The notes beneath the pieces are model-generated. The model was not told where the DNA came from, searched no databases, and saw only the letters and a list, made by a program, of their open reading frames with translations. Shown one piece after another: positions 5,051 through 5,277 of a stretch of DNA of 5,277 nucleotides; positions within the stretch are counted from its first letter, which is position 1, and each line of letters begins with the position of its first letter. The position numbers and the translations under genes are program-made. This DNA is from an uncultured Anaerococcus sp. (lineage in GTDB: Bacteria; Bacillota; Clostridia; Tissierellales; Peptoniphilaceae): assembly GCF_937934665.1 (NCBI RefSeq), contig NZ_CALGYW010000133.1:1-5277 (forward strand), given 5' to 3'.

Positions 5051-5277
5051 ATGTCTATTTATAAATTTGGAAATAATTTTATAAAAATTAGAGAAAACAA
5101 AAAACTAAGCCAAGAAGATCTGTCATATCTTTCAGGTATCAGCCGCAGGTCCATATCTAGAATAGAAAATGGCCTTATAAAGGAGCCAAGTATCGACACC
5201 CTCCTAAAATTATCAGCAAGTCTTAACGTCGACCTAGTTGATTTATACATAAAAGATATCTATGAAAGCCATTATTT
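5051..5277 (+). CDS. XRE-family helix-turn-helix regulator, 3'-truncated by the window edge
   Basis: Seventy-five codons are present and the frame is open to the end of the window. Residues about 7-66 form a Cro/C1-type HTH_3 domain: FIKIRENKKLSQEDLSYLS (helices 1-2), SGISRRSISRIENG (turn and recognition helix), then PSIDTLLKLSASLNVDLVDLY (helices 4-5). The Ser-Gln-Glu-Asp-Leu and Ile-Glu-Asn-Gly landmarks are typical. Sequence continuing past the DNA-binding domain (IKDIYESHY) suggests a longer protein, perhaps with a C-terminal sensor or TPR-like domain as in Rgg/PlcR-type regulators, but this is not visible. The ribosome binding site is weak: AAGG at 5037-5040, 10 bp before the ATG. Its own promoter and the terminator before it make it a separate unit from the CPBP operon; its targets are unknown. 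Confidence 0.85.
   Translation, partial: MSIYKFGNNFIKIRENKKLSQEDLSYLSGISRRSISRIENGLIKEPSIDTLLKLSASLNVDLVDLYIKDIYESHY

Noticed and set aside
5059..5250. Minus-strand open frame opposite the XRE gene
   Set aside because: It is antisense to a clear helix-turn-helix domain, so it is a shadow frame.

Overview
The window looks like chromosomal DNA of a low-GC, Gram-positive anaerobe. The evidence is AT-rich coding sequence, frequent AGA/AGG and ATA codons, strong AAGGAGG-type ribosome binding sites, and a secreted cell-wall-binding-repeat protein with a classical signal peptide. A Peptoniphilaceae member (Anaerococcus-like) is my best guess; this is inferred from sequence character, not from a database match.

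Layout, left to right. (1) 1-567: the 3' part of a TlpA/ResA-type thiol-disulfide oxidoreductase, closed by a clear intrinsic terminator (598-625). (2) 626-987: a gene-free stretch of about 360 bp. It has a sigma-A-like promoter (635-664), a GC-rich core that folds by eye into a three-way-junction RNA (725-820), several further hairpins, and an imperfect 18-nt direct repeat. It leads into (3) 988-2319: a secreted cell-wall-binding-repeat protein with a C-terminal C39-like cysteine peptidase domain. That gene is followed 9 bp later by a 53-codon membrane miniprotein (2329-2490) with its own good ribosome binding site. (4) 2517-3374, minus strand: an unrecognised polytopic membrane protein that converges on the miniprotein gene and has a minus-strand terminator overlapping the miniprotein stop codon. 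(5) 3431-4944: a two-gene operon, divergent from (4). A basic single-pass membrane protein overlaps by ATGA a CPBP (CAAX/Abi family) intramembrane protease, and a terminator is built into the last codons. (6) 5051-5277: the N-terminal part of an XRE-family DNA-binding regulator with its own extended -10 promoter, cut by the window end.

Most of the window concerns the cell envelope: an extracytoplasmic thioredoxin-like protein, a wall-bound hydrolase, a membrane miniprotein, a membrane protease and its partner. The least explained and most interesting part is the structured leader or small RNA at about 671-985 before the peptidase gene. I could not match it to any riboswitch or housekeeping RNA class that I can recall.
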